Notes: generated from the letters alone by a model not told the origin. 64,000 nt of DNA from Frigoribacterium sp. CG_9.8 (GCF_015751965.1 NZ_JADOVH010000005.1:124001-188000), one strand, 5' to 3'. Shown: positions 1-8,573, counted from the first letter of the stretch. Numbers and translations: made by a program.

Positions 1-1
1 G

Positions 2-226
2 TGTCGCGCCGTCAGCCCAATTCTCGACCAGATCGCGGCGGAGCACTCCGACAAGATCGAGCTCGTCAAGGTCAACGTCGACGACAATATGGAAATTGCT
101 GCCAAGTACCAGATCACCTCCATTCCCGCGATGAAGCTTTTCAAGGGTGGCGAGGTCGTGAAGAGCGTCATCGGTGCCAAGCCGAAGCCCCAGCTCGAAG
201 CCGACTTCGCTGAGTGGCTGAAGTAG
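2..226 (+). CDS. trxA: thioredoxin, C-terminal part (5' end outside window)
   Basis: This is the last 74 residues of a thioredoxin, a small cytoplasmic dithiol-disulfide reductase. The frame opens with CRAVSPILDQIA, which is where the second active-site cysteine of the WCGPC motif and the following helix sit, so the window cuts just inside the active site. The conserved cis-proline segment TSIPAMKLFKGGE and the C-terminal helix ending in FAEWLK match the usual thioredoxin fold. A strong hairpin follows the stop codon. The first cysteine and the start codon cannot be seen, and trxB would be expected upstream. Confidence 0.93.
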   Translation, partial: CRAVSPILDQIAAEHSDKIELVKVNVDDNMEIAAKYQITSIPAMKLFKGGEVVKSVIGAKPKPQLEADFAEWLK

Positions 227-249
227 AACTCACACGACGCTGAGTTCGC

Positions 250-277
250 GGCCCGTTCACAGCAGAGTGAACGGGCC
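250..277 (+). terminator. hairpin terminator after trxA
   Basis: A perfect 11-bp stem (GGCCCGTTCAC at 250-260 with its complement at 267-277) closes a 6-base loop 24 bases after the trxA stop. There is no clear T-run after it, which is common for actinobacterial terminators. Confidence 0.75.
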
Positions 278-334
278 CTCTGTCGTGCCCCGACTATTCT
301 TGAAGCTTCATCCCCTGAACAACGCGGAACCCCT

Positions 335-1651
335 ATGACTCACGACGTGACAAACGACGGCACGAACCTCGATCCCTGGTACAACAGTTACGCCGACAGA
401 ACCGCGGGCCTCAGCGCCTCGGAGGTACGCGCGCTGTTCGCCGTGGCATCCCGTCCGGAGGTCGTCTCTCTCGCGGGAGGAATGCCGTTCGTCGCCGCAC
501 TTCCACCAGAGCTCATCGCCGACGCCTTCGAACGGGTGATGGCGACACAGGGACTGCAGGCTCTCCAGTACAGCTCAGGGCAGGGCGTCCAGTCCCTCCG
601 CGAGCGAATCCTCGAAGTCATGGAACTCGAGGGCATCCGCGCAAGCGTCGACGATGTCGTTGTGACGACCGGATCCCAGCATGCGCTCGAACTCGTGACA
701 AAACTCTTCATCAATCCGGGAGACGTTGTGCTCGCGGAAGGTCCGAGCTACGTCACCGCCATGGTGGTATTCAATTCGTTCCAGGCCGACATCAACCATG
801 TTCCGATGGATGAGCACGGGCTTATCCCGGAGGCGCTTCGCCAGGCGATCGCCCGCCTGACGGCCGCAGGCAAGACGATCAAGTTCCTGTACACCATCCC
901 CTCGTTTAGCAACCCGGCCGGGGTGACGCTCAGCTGGGAGCGACGCCTCGAAATTCTCGAAATCTGCCATTCCAACGACATTCTGGTGTTGGAAGACAAC
1001 CCCTATGGTTTGTTGTATTTCGACACGCCTCCCCCGCAGGCCATGCGCTCGGTCGATGAAGACGGCGTCGTCTACCTCGGCACCTTCTCGAAGACCCTCG
1101 CGCCGGGGTTTCGCGTCGGCTGGGCTCTCGCACCGCATGCGATCCGTGAAAAACTCATCCTCGCCAACGAAGCGGCCGTCCTCTCGCCAAGCACATTCGG
1201 CCAGCTCATGATCTCTGAATACCTCAACACCGCTGATTGGAAGGCTCAGATCAACACCTTCCGCACGATCTACCGGGAGCGGAGGGACGCGATGCTTGCG
1301 GCCCTCGCAGAATATTTGCCACAGCTGTCCTGGACGGTGCCGCGCGGTGGTTTCTACGTGTGGGTGACCCTGCCCGACTACATGGATTCCAAAGCGATGC
1401 TTCCGCGAGCGATCAAGGAGCTGGTGGCCTACACGCCCGGTACCGCGTTCTATGCGGATGGCAGCGGGCGTAACAACATCCGCCTGTCATTTTGTTATCC
1501 CACCCCCGAGTTCATCCGAGAAGGAATTCGCCGTCTGTCCGTCGTCGTCAACGGTGAACTCGACCTGCTCAACACCTTCTCGCAGACATCGCCGCTTGCG
1601 ACAATTCCCCTCAGGCAGGGAATCGCAAGCCCGCCCGCGAATATCGGATAG
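335..1651 (+). CDS. PLP-dependent aminotransferase, class I/II (2-aminoadipate/MocR-like fold)
   Basis: A 438-residue fold-type I aminotransferase. The substrate-binding start is seen in VSLAGGMPF. The PLP-contacting DNPYG motif is near residue 220, and the Schiff-base lysine is about residue 253 in GTFSKTLAPGFRVGW, followed by the arginine that binds the PLP phosphate. The sequence style resembles the free-standing aminotransferases related to LysN (2-aminoadipate transaminase) and the C-terminal domains of MocR regulators, but no N-terminal GntR DNA-binding domain is present. It lies 3 bases before a D-Ala-D-Ala-ligase-like gene and is probably cotranscribed with it, which may hint at an amino-acid or peptidoglycan-precursor role. 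The actual substrate is not deducible. Confidence 0.85.
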   Translation: MTHDVTNDGTNLDPWYNSYADRTAGLSASEVRALFAVASRPEVVSLAGGMPFVAALPPELIADAFERVMATQGLQALQYSSGQGVQSLRERILEVMELEGIRASVDDVVVTTGSQHALELVTKLFINPGDVVLAEGPSYVTAMVVFNSFQADINHVPMDEHGLIPEALRQAIARLTAAGKTIKFLYTIPSFSNPAGVTLSWERRLEILEICHSNDILVLEDNPYGLLYFDTPPPQAMRSVDEDGVVYLGTFSKTLAPGFRVGWALAPHAIREKLILANEAAVLSPSTFGQLMISEYLNTADWKAQINTFRTIYRERRDAMLAALAEYLPQLSWTVPRGGFYVWVTLPDYMDSKAMLPRAIKELVAYTPGTAFYADGSGRNNIRLSFCYPTPEFIREGIRRLSVVVNGELDLLNTFSQTSPLATIPLRQGIASPPANIG

Positions 1652-1654
1652 CCG

Positions 1655-2623
1655 ATGACCTTCCCCCCCAGGTCCGTCATCGTTCTCGCCGGAGGCATCT
1701 CCCACGAACGGGACGTGTCGCTGCGCAGTGGCCGCCAGGTCGCCGACCGGCTGCAGGAGCACGGGCTGGTGGTGACCCTGAAAGATCCGGATGCCTCGCT
1801 CCTTGCCTTTCTCGCCGACACCCGCCCAGACGTGGTCTGGCCAGCCCTCCACGGCGCAAGCGGTGAGGATGGCGCCCTGCGCGGTCTTCTTGACCTCCTC
1901 AGAATCCCCTGCGTCGGCTCAACCTCGGCCTCTGCCCGCCTCGCCTGGGATAAACCCACCGCGAAGGTTCTCGTCTCCCGCGCCGGAGTGCACACGCCCC
2001 GCTCCATCGCCCTCTCCCGCGATGCGTTTCGTGAGCTGGGAGCGGCGAGCGTCCTTGACAGTCTCTCGGCTGGATTGCCTGTACCACTCGTGGTCAAGCC
2101 GGCCCAAGGCGGTTCAGCACAGGGTGTCACCCTTGTCGACGATCGCGATGATCTGCCCCGCGCAATGGTGGATGCCTACACCTACTGTGATGTCGCGATT
2201 GTAGAAGACCGCGTGGCCGGCACAGAGATCGCCATCAGCATCATCGACACCGGTGACGGTCCGGTCGCCCTGCCCGCCGTGGAAATCCAGCCTCTCGCCG
2301 GTGTCTACAGTTTTGAAGCCAGGTACAACGCCGGTGAGACCCGTTTCTATGCTCCGGCACGGCTCCCCGACGCTGTTTCAGAGGCAGCCGCGACGGCAGC
2401 GCTAACCGCCCATCAGTGCCTCGGATTGCGGCACATTTCTCGCATCGACCTCATTGTGGATGCGGCGGGAATCCCTTGGTTTCTCGAGGCAAATGTACTG
2501 CCGGGTCTCACCGAGACATCGCTGCTTCCACTCGCTTTAGAAGCCGCCGGACACGACGTCGGCTGGGTCTATTCCGCGCTTGCTGAGGCGGCAATCAGGG
2601 ATTCTCAAAAGGTAATTATTTAG
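1655..2623 (+). CDS. D-alanine--D-alanine ligase family ATP-grasp protein
   Basis: The product has 322 residues. The N-terminus shows the Ddl signature GGISHERDVSLRSG, and the C-terminus shows the Mg/ATP and product-site segment LEANVLPGLTETSLLPLA. The central ATP-grasp lysine region is VVKPAQGGSAQGV. These fit D-alanine--D-alanine ligase, which makes the dipeptide of peptidoglycan precursors. The protein is somewhat short (typical Ddl 300-370 residues), and many actinobacteria carry a main ddl elsewhere, so this may be a paralogue joining other amino acids. It starts 3 bases after the aminotransferase stop and converges with parB 15 bases downstream. Confidence 0.8.
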   Translation: MTFPPRSVIVLAGGISHERDVSLRSGRQVADRLQEHGLVVTLKDPDASLLAFLADTRPDVVWPALHGASGEDGALRGLLDLLRIPCVGSTSASARLAWDKPTAKVLVSRAGVHTPRSIALSRDAFRELGAASVLDSLSAGLPVPLVVKPAQGGSAQGVTLVDDRDDLPRAMVDAYTYCDVAIVEDRVAGTEIAISIIDTGDGPVALPAVEIQPLAGVYSFEARYNAGETRFYAPARLPDAVSEAAATAALTAHQCLGLRHISRIDLIVDAAGIPWFLEANVLPGLTETSLLPLALEAAGHDVGWVYSALAEAAIRDSQKVII

Positions 2624-2638
2624 CCTCTGATCGGCAAA

Positions 2639-3601
2639 TCATCCAAATCCCGGCTCGTTCAGCTCGGCCAGGATCCGGTTGAGGTCCGCAACCGTTGCGA
2701 AGTCGATCACTATGCTGCCCTTGCTCGAACCGAGGCTCACTTTAACCCGGGTATTAAGCCGGTCACTCAAACGCTCCGCTATCTCGTCGAGCTGCCCCTG
2801 CCGCCGACCGGCGCTCGGTTTAGTGCGCACCGGCTTCGTGGTCACCGCACCGGCGGCAGCCTCAGCCGCGCGCACCGAGAGGTCCTCGTTGACGATCTTG
2901 TCGGCAAGACGCTCCATCGTCGCCTCGTCCCCCGCAGACAGGATCGCCCGGGCATGCCCCGCGCTCAGCACCCCGGCCGCGACGCGATTTTGCACCGTAA
3001 TTGGAAGTCGGAGCAGGCGGATGGTATTGGTGATCTGCGGGCGGGAGCGGCCGATCTTGATAGCGAGTTCGTCCTGGGTAATCCCGAAATCGGCGAGCAA
3101 CTGCTGGTATGCCGAGGCCTCTTCAAGCGGGTTGAGGTTGGCGCGGTGCAAGTTCTCGAGGAGCGCATCACGCAGCATCGCGTCGTCCGCGGTGTTCTTC
3201 ACTACGGCCGGGATGTTCTGCAGCCCGAGGAGCTTGCTGGCCCGCAGCCGCCGCTCACCCATGACGAGTTCATATTGCGGCTGGCCCGGAGCCGCATCGG
3301 TGATGGGACGCACAACGATCGGCTGCAGCACCCCCACCTCACGAATAGAGGCCACGAGCTCGTCCAGGTCCTCCTGTACGAAGGTCATGCGGGGCTGCGC
3401 CGCATTCGGTGCGATGTCGTTCGGTGAGAGGTTTGCAAGCCGCGCACCCGGCACACTGACCAATTGATCGGCCGCAACATCCGCGGCCTCCTCTGATGAG
3501 GTCGGGAAGAAGACATCCACTGGGCGCGCGGGGCTGCCGAGGTCAGTGGGGATGAGCGCTCCGATACCGCGCCCCAGTCCGGTTCTCTTTGGTGCGGCCA
3601 T
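2639..3601 (-). CDS. parB: chromosome-partitioning protein ParB
   Basis: The product has 320 residues and begins with the ParB-typical leader MAAPKRTGLGRGIGALIPT. The CTPase/parS-loading motif GERRLRASKLLG is present, followed by the KorB-type helix-turn-helix region and a C-terminal dimerisation domain. ParB binds parS, spreads as a CTP-dependent clamp, and works with ParA and SMC to segregate the origin. Its start codon overlaps the parA stop by one base (TAATG), so the two are translationally coupled. Two parS sites lie nearby at 4760-4775 and 5909-5924. Confidence 0.96.
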   Translation of the reverse strand: MAAPKRTGLGRGIGALIPTDLGSPARPVDVFFPTSSEEAADVAADQLVSVPGARLANLSPNDIAPNAAQPRMTFVQEDLDELVASIREVGVLQPIVVRPITDAAPGQPQYELVMGERRLRASKLLGLQNIPAVVKNTADDAMLRDALLENLHRANLNPLEEASAYQQLLADFGITQDELAIKIGRSRPQITNTIRLLRLPITVQNRVAAGVLSAGHARAILSAGDEATMERLADKIVNEDLSVRAAEAAAGAVTTKPVRTKPSAGRRQGQLDEIAERLSDRLNTRVKVSLGSSKGSIVIDFATVADLNRILAELNEPGFG

Positions 3602-4767
3602 TATTGCGGGGCTCCTCTTTTGGCGATTTCAGCAGCGGCTTCGAGATACGAAAGCGACCCCGGCGAATTGGCGTCATAACTGATCACGGTCTGACCATAA
3701 CTCGGCGCCTCAGAGATCCGCACCGACCGGGGGATGAGCGTCGTGAGAACCTGGTCGGGAAAGTGATCACGCACCTCCTGTGCAACCTGGTTAGCCAGAT
3801 TGGTACGGGAGTCAAACATGGTGAGGAGAATCGTCGAAACGGCCAGCACCGGGTTGAGGTGCCGCTCGATCAGCTTGATGTTGGTGAGAAGTTGGCTCAG
3901 GCCCTCGAGCGCGTAATACTCACACTGAATCGGGATGAGCACCTCTTGCGCGGCGACGAAAGCGTTGATCGTGAGCAGACCGAGCGAAGGGGGACAGTCG
4001 ATAAAAACATAGTGGAATGGCTGCTCGCTCTCGGCGAGAAACTTCTCAAGAGCCGTCCGCAGCCGTTGTTCCCGCGCCACCATCGAGACCAGCTCAATCT
4101 CCGCGCCCGCCAAATGAATCGTCGCGGGCACGCAGAACAGCGAGTCGAAGTCGGGACTCTTCTGGATCACAGTCGCGATCAGTTCGTCATTGATGATCAC
4201 CTCGTACACACTCACTGTCTCCGCGCGGTGGTCAATGCCGAGGGCCGTCGATGCGTTGCCCTGGGGATCGAGGTCGATCACGAGCACTCGTGCTCCGCCC
4301 CGGGCGAGTGCGGCGGCCAGATTTACCGTGGTGGTGGTTTTACCGACGCCACCCTTCTGATTGGCGACCGTGAGAACGCGTGTCTTGTCTGGCACCGGCA
4401 GCACCTCGGCTGCCAACGCGTGCCGTCGCCGGGTGATCTCAGAGAGCTCCCGCGCCAACGGGGTATCACTGTGGGCGGAGGGCCCCGCATGCGTGGCCGC
4501 CGACAGCAGCGCCGCAGCCGCCGACGGCTCGCACTGAGAGGCCGACGTGGTCTGCAGATTGGTGGACGGTGACCCGGCTGGCATCGAGACCGACGCGGAA
4601 GATGACGTGAAAGATGACGTGGCAGGTGCCGATGTGGCCGAGCTGGTCACTGCTGCTGCGGCACCCACCTCTGCTGTATTCCCCACCTCTTCTGTGTCCC
4701 CCATCATCGCCGCATAAATCTCTGCAGCGTAGTCGACTCGGATTCCATCGTCATCCGGATGTTTCAC
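3601..4767 (-). CDS. parA: chromosome-partitioning ATPase ParA
   Basis: A ParA/Soj Walker-type ATPase. The deviant Walker A motif KGGVGKTTTTVNLA lies at about residues 138-151, and the IDCPPSLGLL segment follows. A roughly 125-residue Ala/Ser/Thr-rich N-terminal extension precedes the ATPase core; similar long N-termini occur in actinobacterial ParA. The longest frame starts at a GTG lying inside a parS site, with no good ribosome-binding site. A tandem ATG pair at 4702-4707 is an alternative start, giving a protein 20 residues shorter. ParA provides the gradient that pulls ParB-parS complexes apart. It is cotranscribed with parB. Confidence 0.93.
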   Translation of the reverse strand: MKHPDDDGIRVDYAAEIYAAMMGDTEEVGNTAEVGAAAAVTSSATSAPATSSFTSSSASVSMPAGSPSTNLQTTSASQCEPSAAAALLSAATHAGPSAHSDTPLARELSEITRRRHALAAEVLPVPDKTRVLTVANQKGGVGKTTTTVNLAAALARGGARVLVIDLDPQGNASTALGIDHRAETVSVYEVIINDELIATVIQKSPDFDSLFCVPATIHLAGAEIELVSMVAREQRLRTALEKFLAESEQPFHYVFIDCPPSLGLLTINAFVAAQEVLIPIQCEYYALEGLSQLLTNIKLIERHLNPVLAVSTILLTMFDSRTNLANQVAQEVRDHFPDQVLTTLIPRSVRISEAPSYGQTVISYDANSPGSLSYLEAAAEIAKRGAPQ

Positions 4768-4775
4768 GTGAAACC
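4760..4775. promoter_or_regulatory. parS: parS site 1
   Basis: TGTTTCACGTGAAACC matches the universal bacterial parS consensus TGTTTCACGTGAAACA at 15 of 16 positions. The perfect 14-bp palindrome GTTTCACGTGAAAC sits at 4761-4774. It lies at the 5' end of parA and contains the GTG that opens the longest parA frame, so ParB bound here could also affect parA expression. Confidence 0.95.
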
Positions 4776-4860
4776 TTCTCGATCTGGTGATTCGTCATGC
4801 TCAACCTCTCGAAAATGAAGCGAGGACAGTTGGTGAGAGGTGGACCTCCGCAGTGCAACA

Positions 4861-4888
4861 ACAGTGTGCCGTGGACAGTGTGCCGTGG
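4861..4888. repeat. 14-bp tandem duplication upstream of parA
   Basis: The 14-mer ACAGTGTGCCGTGG occurs twice head to tail (4861-4874 and 4875-4888) in the parA-rsmG gap. A second near-repeat based on GCCATGGGGCT follows around 4910-4935. Confidence 0.85.
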
Positions 4889-5123
4889 AACGCGTGCCAG
4901 GAAACGCAGGCCATGGGGCTCGTGCCATGGGGCTAATGCTCGACAGCCACGATACCGGGACAGTGCGCAGTGTCATGGTAAAAGCAATTGCATAGGATCA
5001 ACCAATTTCGCACCCTCTCGAGGACTCCGCGTGACACCTGGTTGCACATCCACTCCGCACATTCATGCCGCACATTCACGCCGCGAGCCTTCACTGAGCG
5101 CACTCACTTGGCACACCCACGCA

Positions 5124-5175
5124 CCCTCGTCACAGACCCTCGTCACAGACCCTCGTCACAGACCCTCGTCACAGA
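5124..5175. repeat. four tandem copies of a 13-bp unit
   Basis: The unit CCCTCGTCACAGA is repeated exactly four times without a gap (5124-5136, 5137-5149, 5150-5162, 5163-5175). It lies in the parA-rsmG gap about 66 bases past the end of rsmG. The unit is not a multiple of three, and no frame through it looks coding. Confidence 0.95.
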
Positions 5176-5241
5176 CCCGCAGCGCGCGCCCCCATCGCAA
5201 AATGTAGGCTCGCGACCGCGCAAAATTCTTAGCCTGAGAGG

Positions 5242-5895
5242 TCAATCAACTGTAGCCCGAAAGACGCGAGTCGCTGCGGCACCCTCACCGAGCGTCAGAA
5301 CCTCGACCGCTGTCAACCGGGTGCGGCGAATCGCGGTGGCGGCGGCGGCGACCTCAGCATCAACGCTTGCCCCCTTGAGGAAGAGCAACTCCCCGCCCGA
5401 TCGCACCAGCGGCACGGTCAATGGGATTAGCTTTGCCAGTGCGCTCACCGCGCGGGCAGTGACCTGATCGAGCCAGGGCGACAGCTTGGCCTCCTCGGCT
5501 CTGGCGCGCACGACCTCGACGTTCTCGAGTTCCAGCGCCTCGGCCTCGCGGCGTAACCATTCAACCCGCCGCTCCATCGGCTCGATCAGGATGAACTGCG
5601 CGTCGGGACGGGCGATAGCTAGTACCAGGCCAGGAAGACCGGCACCACTGCCAATGTCACCGACCTGTCCCGGCTTGATCAGCGAAGCCAGTAAGGCACT
5701 GTTCAGGATGTGCCGAGTCCAAATTCGAGGCATCTCGAGCGGGCCGATCAGACCAAGCTCCTCACCATGGGCCACGAGATCGGCCGTGAATTGGCGTGCC
5801 CGATTGATCTGCTCGCCAAATAGGGCGGCGGCCAGGGGAGGCTCGGATTCAACAGGTGCCTGCCCGGCGGGCTCCATGCTGGTCTCTTCGGACAT
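5242..5895 (-). CDS. rsmG: 16S rRNA (guanine527-N7)-methyltransferase RsmG
   Basis: Encodes 217 residues from the ATG chosen at 5895. The SAM-binding segment VGDIGSGAGLPGLVLAIARP and the following acidic IEPMERRVEW are hallmark RsmG (GidB) motifs. The enzyme methylates G527 of 16S rRNA; loss of the enzyme gives low-level streptomycin resistance in several bacteria. The frame can be extended to a GTG at 5916 that lies inside parS site 2, but this has no ribosome-binding site and adds only seven unconserved residues. It lies in the conserved rpmH-rnpA-yidD-yidC-jag-rsmG-parA-parB cluster. Confidence 0.93.
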   Translation of the reverse strand: MSEETSMEPAGQAPVESEPPLAAALFGEQINRARQFTADLVAHGEELGLIGPLEMPRIWTRHILNSALLASLIKPGQVGDIGSGAGLPGLVLAIARPDAQFILIEPMERRVEWLRREAEALELENVEVVRARAEEAKLSPWLDQVTARAVSALAKLIPLTVPLVRSGGELLFLKGASVDAEVAAAATAIRRTRLTAVEVLTLGEGAAATRVFRATVD

Positions 5896-5908
5896 CGCGG
5901 ACGTTCTA

Positions 5909-5924
5909 TGTTTCACGTGAAACT
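5909..5924. promoter_or_regulatory. parS: parS site 2
   Basis: TGTTTCACGTGAAACT matches the parS consensus at 15 of 16 positions, with the same perfect 14-bp core as site 1. It sits in the short jag-rsmG junction and overlaps the jag stop codon. Two parS sites about 1.15 kb apart, within 5 kb of oriC, fit the usual origin-proximal clustering. Confidence 0.95.
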
Positions 5925-6600
5925 ATGCGCGCGTGATAACCGTGTGGCGGTCGGCGCCTTCACCCTCGGACTGTGACACGAAGCCGCGTGCGGCAACGAG
6001 GTCGTGGACCAATTTGCGCTCGTAGGACGACATGGGGGGGAGAGCAGCCGATTGCGCCCCTCCCTCAATACGTTCCGCCGCACGCCCCACTAGCTGGGAG
6101 AGCTCGGACTCGCGGGCCTGGCGTGACCCTCCAACATCCAGAATCAGGCGTGAGAAGACTCCGGTCTTCGCCTGAACCGCAATGCGCGTCAACTCCTGAA
6201 GGGCGTTGACCGTATCGGGTTTTGACAGTAGGCGAAGATTGCTGTCCAGACTCGAGTTCACCGCAAGATACGCTCGCCCATCGTGAGCATCAATGTCGAT
6301 GTCACCATCGAGGTCAGTGATGTCGAGGAGCTCCTCGATGTAGTCTGCGGCAATTTCGCCCTCCTCCTCTAACTGGGTGGCGGATCGAGTCATCTCGAGT
6401 CGAGCAGATCCCGCCACCACAGCACCCTCAGTGGCTACCACCGGAATGGCACCCATCGCGTCGAGTGTGGCGCAGTCGCCGTCGCCTGCACTGGGACGTT
6501 CGGAATCAGGACGGAGTGAATTGGTCGCGCCGGTCGCTGTACTCGCCAGAACAGCGGGCCCTGCAGTGTCGTCGGCGCGCTGTGGGATGGTGTCTGACAT
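5923..6600 (-). CDS. jag: Jag/KhpB family single-stranded nucleic-acid-binding protein
   Basis: The product has 225 residues. The C-terminal half carries a KH-like region (DIDIDAHDGRAYLAVNSS) and an R3H domain with YERKLVHDLVAARGF. The N-terminal ~80 residues are low-complexity and variable. Jag (KhpB/EloR) proteins bind RNA, and in Gram-positive bacteria they act with KhpA in cell elongation and mRNA regulation. It lies directly downstream of yidC in the conserved membrane-insertase cluster. Its stop codon overlaps parS site 2. Confidence 0.88.
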   Translation of the reverse strand: MSDTIPQRADDTAGPAVLASTATGATNSLRPDSERPSAGDGDCATLDAMGAIPVVATEGAVVAGSARLEMTRSATQLEEEGEIAADYIEELLDITDLDGDIDIDAHDGRAYLAVNSSLDSNLRLLSKPDTVNALQELTRIAVQAKTGVFSRLILDVGGSRQARESELSQLVGRAAERIEGGAQSAALPPMSSYERKLVHDLVAARGFVSQSEGEGADRHTVITRA

Positions 6601-6644
6601 GGTGACGCTTTCTTTCGGGGGAGGCCGAGGGAACGGACAGGGAT

Positions 6645-7619
6645 CTACTTTTTGTTTCCGGTCTTCTTGGAGCGGTTCTTATTCACTGGCTGCACCCGCT
6701 GAGTGTTGATCTTGGCATCGTCGACCGCAAGAGGCTGATCCTCGATGATTGAGAAACCCCGGCGCTGTGCCCTCTTCGCCATGCGCGATTCACGCTCCAG
6801 CGCTGCCTCACTGCCGGGCGTAGGCATATTTCTGATAACGAGGAACTGCTGGACCATGGTCCAGAAGTTCGAGACGAGCCAGTAGAACATGACCCCGAGA
6901 GGGAAGGTATAGCCGGAGAATGCAAACACCAGAGGCAGCAGGTACAGCAGAATGCGCTGCTGCTTGAACATCGGACTGGCCTTCATCTCCGCCGACTGGT
7001 TCTTGGACATGATCTGAAGCTGGGTGATGAACTGCGACGCGGTCATCAGGATGATCATGATGATCGCAATCACAATGACCGCCGGATTGCCATTCGCGGT
7101 GCTGATCGCAAGATGCAGGGGGGCGATATCAAAAAGTGAAGACGTCCCGAATGATTCAGACAGGGTGGGGTTAAGGAGCCCGACACCGGGAACGCGCGAC
7201 CCGTCGGCGTTGACATGCTGTGCGTTACTCAGAACAGAAAACAGGCTGAAGAAGATCGGCATCTGAAGCAAGAGCGGGAGACACGAGCTCAGCGGATTGG
7301 TGCCCGTCTTTTTGTACAGCCCCATCGTCTCGCGAGACATCGCCTCACGGGAGAACTGATCCTTCTTGCCTTTGTACTTGTCCTGGATTTTTTTGAGCTG
7401 GGGCGCAACTTCGAGCATTCGGCGTTGGCTCTTGATTTGGCGCACAAAAATAGGGATGAGGGCCGCGCGAATGACCAACACGAGTCCGACGATGGACAGC
7501 ACCCACGTTATTCCCGCATCTGGGTTGAGTCCGATGACCGCCCACAATTCGTGGAACGCCACGAGAATGAGCTCAACCACCCACTTGATTGGCCAGAGAA
7601 TCGTGTCAATGATGTTCAT
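6645..7619 (-). CDS. yidC: membrane protein insertase YidC
   Basis: This 324-residue polytopic protein is of the short (Oxa1-like, Gram-positive) YidC type without a large periplasmic domain. The hydrophilic-groove arginine is in VIRAALIPIFVRQIKSQRR, followed by the cytoplasmic hairpin EVAPQLKKIQDKYKGKKDQF and further membrane segments (for example LPLLLQMPIFFSLFSVL). The tail is lysine/arginine rich, which favours ribosome contact. It inserts membrane proteins alone or with SecYEG. It sits between yidD and jag. Confidence 0.95.
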   Translation of the reverse strand: MNIIDTILWPIKWVVELILVAFHELWAVIGLNPDAGITWVLSIVGLVLVIRAALIPIFVRQIKSQRRMLEVAPQLKKIQDKYKGKKDQFSREAMSRETMGLYKKTGTNPLSSCLPLLLQMPIFFSLFSVLSNAQHVNADGSRVPGVGLLNPTLSESFGTSSLFDIAPLHLAISTANGNPAVIVIAIIMIILMTASQFITQLQIMSKNQSAEMKASPMFKQQRILLYLLPLVFAFSGYTFPLGVMFYWLVSNFWTMVQQFLVIRNMPTPGSEAALERESRMAKRAQRRGFSIIEDQPLAVDDAKINTQRVQPVNKNRSKKTGNKK

Positions 7620-7628
7620 GGACCTGGG

Positions 7629-7937
7629 TCACCTTTCCGTAGCCGTCGATACAACAAATCCAAACCGCGTTACCGCGTACTTTTGCTTGTCGCGTGGGGG
7701 TACATCATCAATCCCCCCGGCCGCCCAGGGGTGACATCGGGCTATCCGGCGCATTCCCATCCAGCTACCGCGAACCACCCCATACCGCTGAATGGCTTGC
7801 AAAGCATAGGACGAACATGAGGGGTAATAGCGGCACACGTCACCGTAAAGCGGGGAAATGACAGCCCGGTAGATCCGCAGAACTACCACGCTGAGATTGC
7901 GGGGGAGAAGGAGCACGAAAGCAGCGACAGAACTCAC
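7629..7937 (-). CDS. yidD: membrane protein insertion efficiency factor YidD
   Basis: The product has 102 residues. The family motif [19 protein letters not shown] and the downstream [17 protein letters not shown] are both present, as is the N-terminal amphipathic helix. YidD is a small peripheral membrane protein thought to assist YidC. It overlaps rnpA by 4 bases and is followed by yidC after 9 bases, so the set is one transcription unit. Confidence 0.93.
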   Translation of the reverse strand: MSSVAAFVLLLPRNLSVVVLRIYRAVISPLYGDVCRYYPSCSSYALQAIQRYGVVRGSWMGMRRIARCHPWAAGGIDDVPPRDKQKYAVTRFGFVVSTATER

Positions 7938-8275
7938 GCTCGTGTGACTCCCCCGCTCAGAACTTCCGAGACTGCACTCCGTAGGGTATCCCAGTCCGCC
8001 TGCGCTGAGCCTGGCAATGCCCTAATCACCACATCGGTACCCGGAGGCAGTTCCCTGACTGCGCCGAAACCGATCGCCTTCAGACGGCGGCGAACGATGT
8101 TGCGTCTGACCGCTATCCCCACGGTCTTTGGAACGATGAAGCCAAATCGTGGCGGCCGAAGGTCATCCTCCTGGAGCAGGTAAATGACAATATGGCGCGT
8201 TGTTATTCGCCGGCCGCGGCGTACCAGCCGCCGGTAGTCATCAGCCCGGACCAGCCGGTTGGCTTTGGCCAACAC
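7934..8275 (-). CDS. rnpA: ribonuclease P protein component
   Basis: The product has 113 residues. The RNR-type signature [23 protein letters not shown] is the RNase P protein hallmark that contacts the M1 RNA. The protein helps remove 5' leaders from tRNA precursors. It follows rpmH by 8 bases, the classical rpmH-rnpA arrangement next to the origin. Confidence 0.95.
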   Translation of the reverse strand: MLAKANRLVRADDYRRLVRRGRRITTRHIVIYLLQEDDLRPPRFGFIVPKTVGIAVRRNIVRRRLKAIGFGAVRELPPGTDVVIRALPGSAQADWDTLRSAVSEVLSGGVTRA

Positions 8276-8283
8276 GACGCGGT

Positions 8284-8421
8284 CTACGCAGAGAGCTCGG
8301 TGCGCCCCTTACGACGACGCGCACCGAGGATGGCGCGGCCGGCGCGGGTGCGCATCCTCAAGCGGAAGCCGTGCACCTTGGCGCGACGCCTGTTGTTGGG
8401 CTGGAAAGTTCTCTTGCTCAT
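8284..8421 (-). CDS. rpmH: 50S ribosomal protein L34
   Basis: A 45-residue, very basic protein beginning [20 protein letters not shown], with the rest typical of L34. It is short enough to be missed by ORF length cut-offs. It opens the minus-strand rpmH-rnpA-yidD-yidC-jag-rsmG-parAB cluster and is divergent from dnaA. The conserved rpmH/dnaA divergence marks the origin region. Confidence 0.97.
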   Translation of the reverse strand: MSKRTFQPNNRRRAKVHGFRLRMRTRAGRAILGARRRKGRTELSA

Positions 8422-8573
8422 GATTTAGTTCTCTCGCGTGTCAGAACTCCACAGGACCAGCTCGGAAAGCACCGGGCGGTCAGAGGAGTGGAGGTTAGCC
8501 ATCAGGCTGAAGTCAACTGCTTAAAAATACGGGCTTAAAGTGCTGCGGTCAAACTCTGGCGGAATCTCGCACA

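Larger units (their letters stand above)
4768..5241. other. 474-bp gap between rsmG and parA, rich in short tandem repeats
   Basis: No convincing gene is seen here on either strand. The gap holds a 14-bp tandem duplication (4861-4888), a CA-rich stretch with repeated CGCACATTCA-like units (about 5040-5110), and four perfect copies of a 13-mer (5124-5175). Because rsmG, parA and parB are codirectional, this gap probably contains the parA promoter and an untranslated leader. The 70-residue frame at 4764-4976 has a composition unlike the neighbouring proteins and was not called. Confidence 0.6.

Noticed and set aside
4764-4976. 70-residue frame on the minus strand upstream of parA
   Set aside because: Ends inside the parA start/parS region, has no ribosome-binding site, and shows Arg/Ser/Pro-rich composition typical of a shadow frame.
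5124-5175. CRISPR array at the 13-bp tandem repeats
   Set aside because: No spacers between units and no cas genes; it is a plain tandem repeat.
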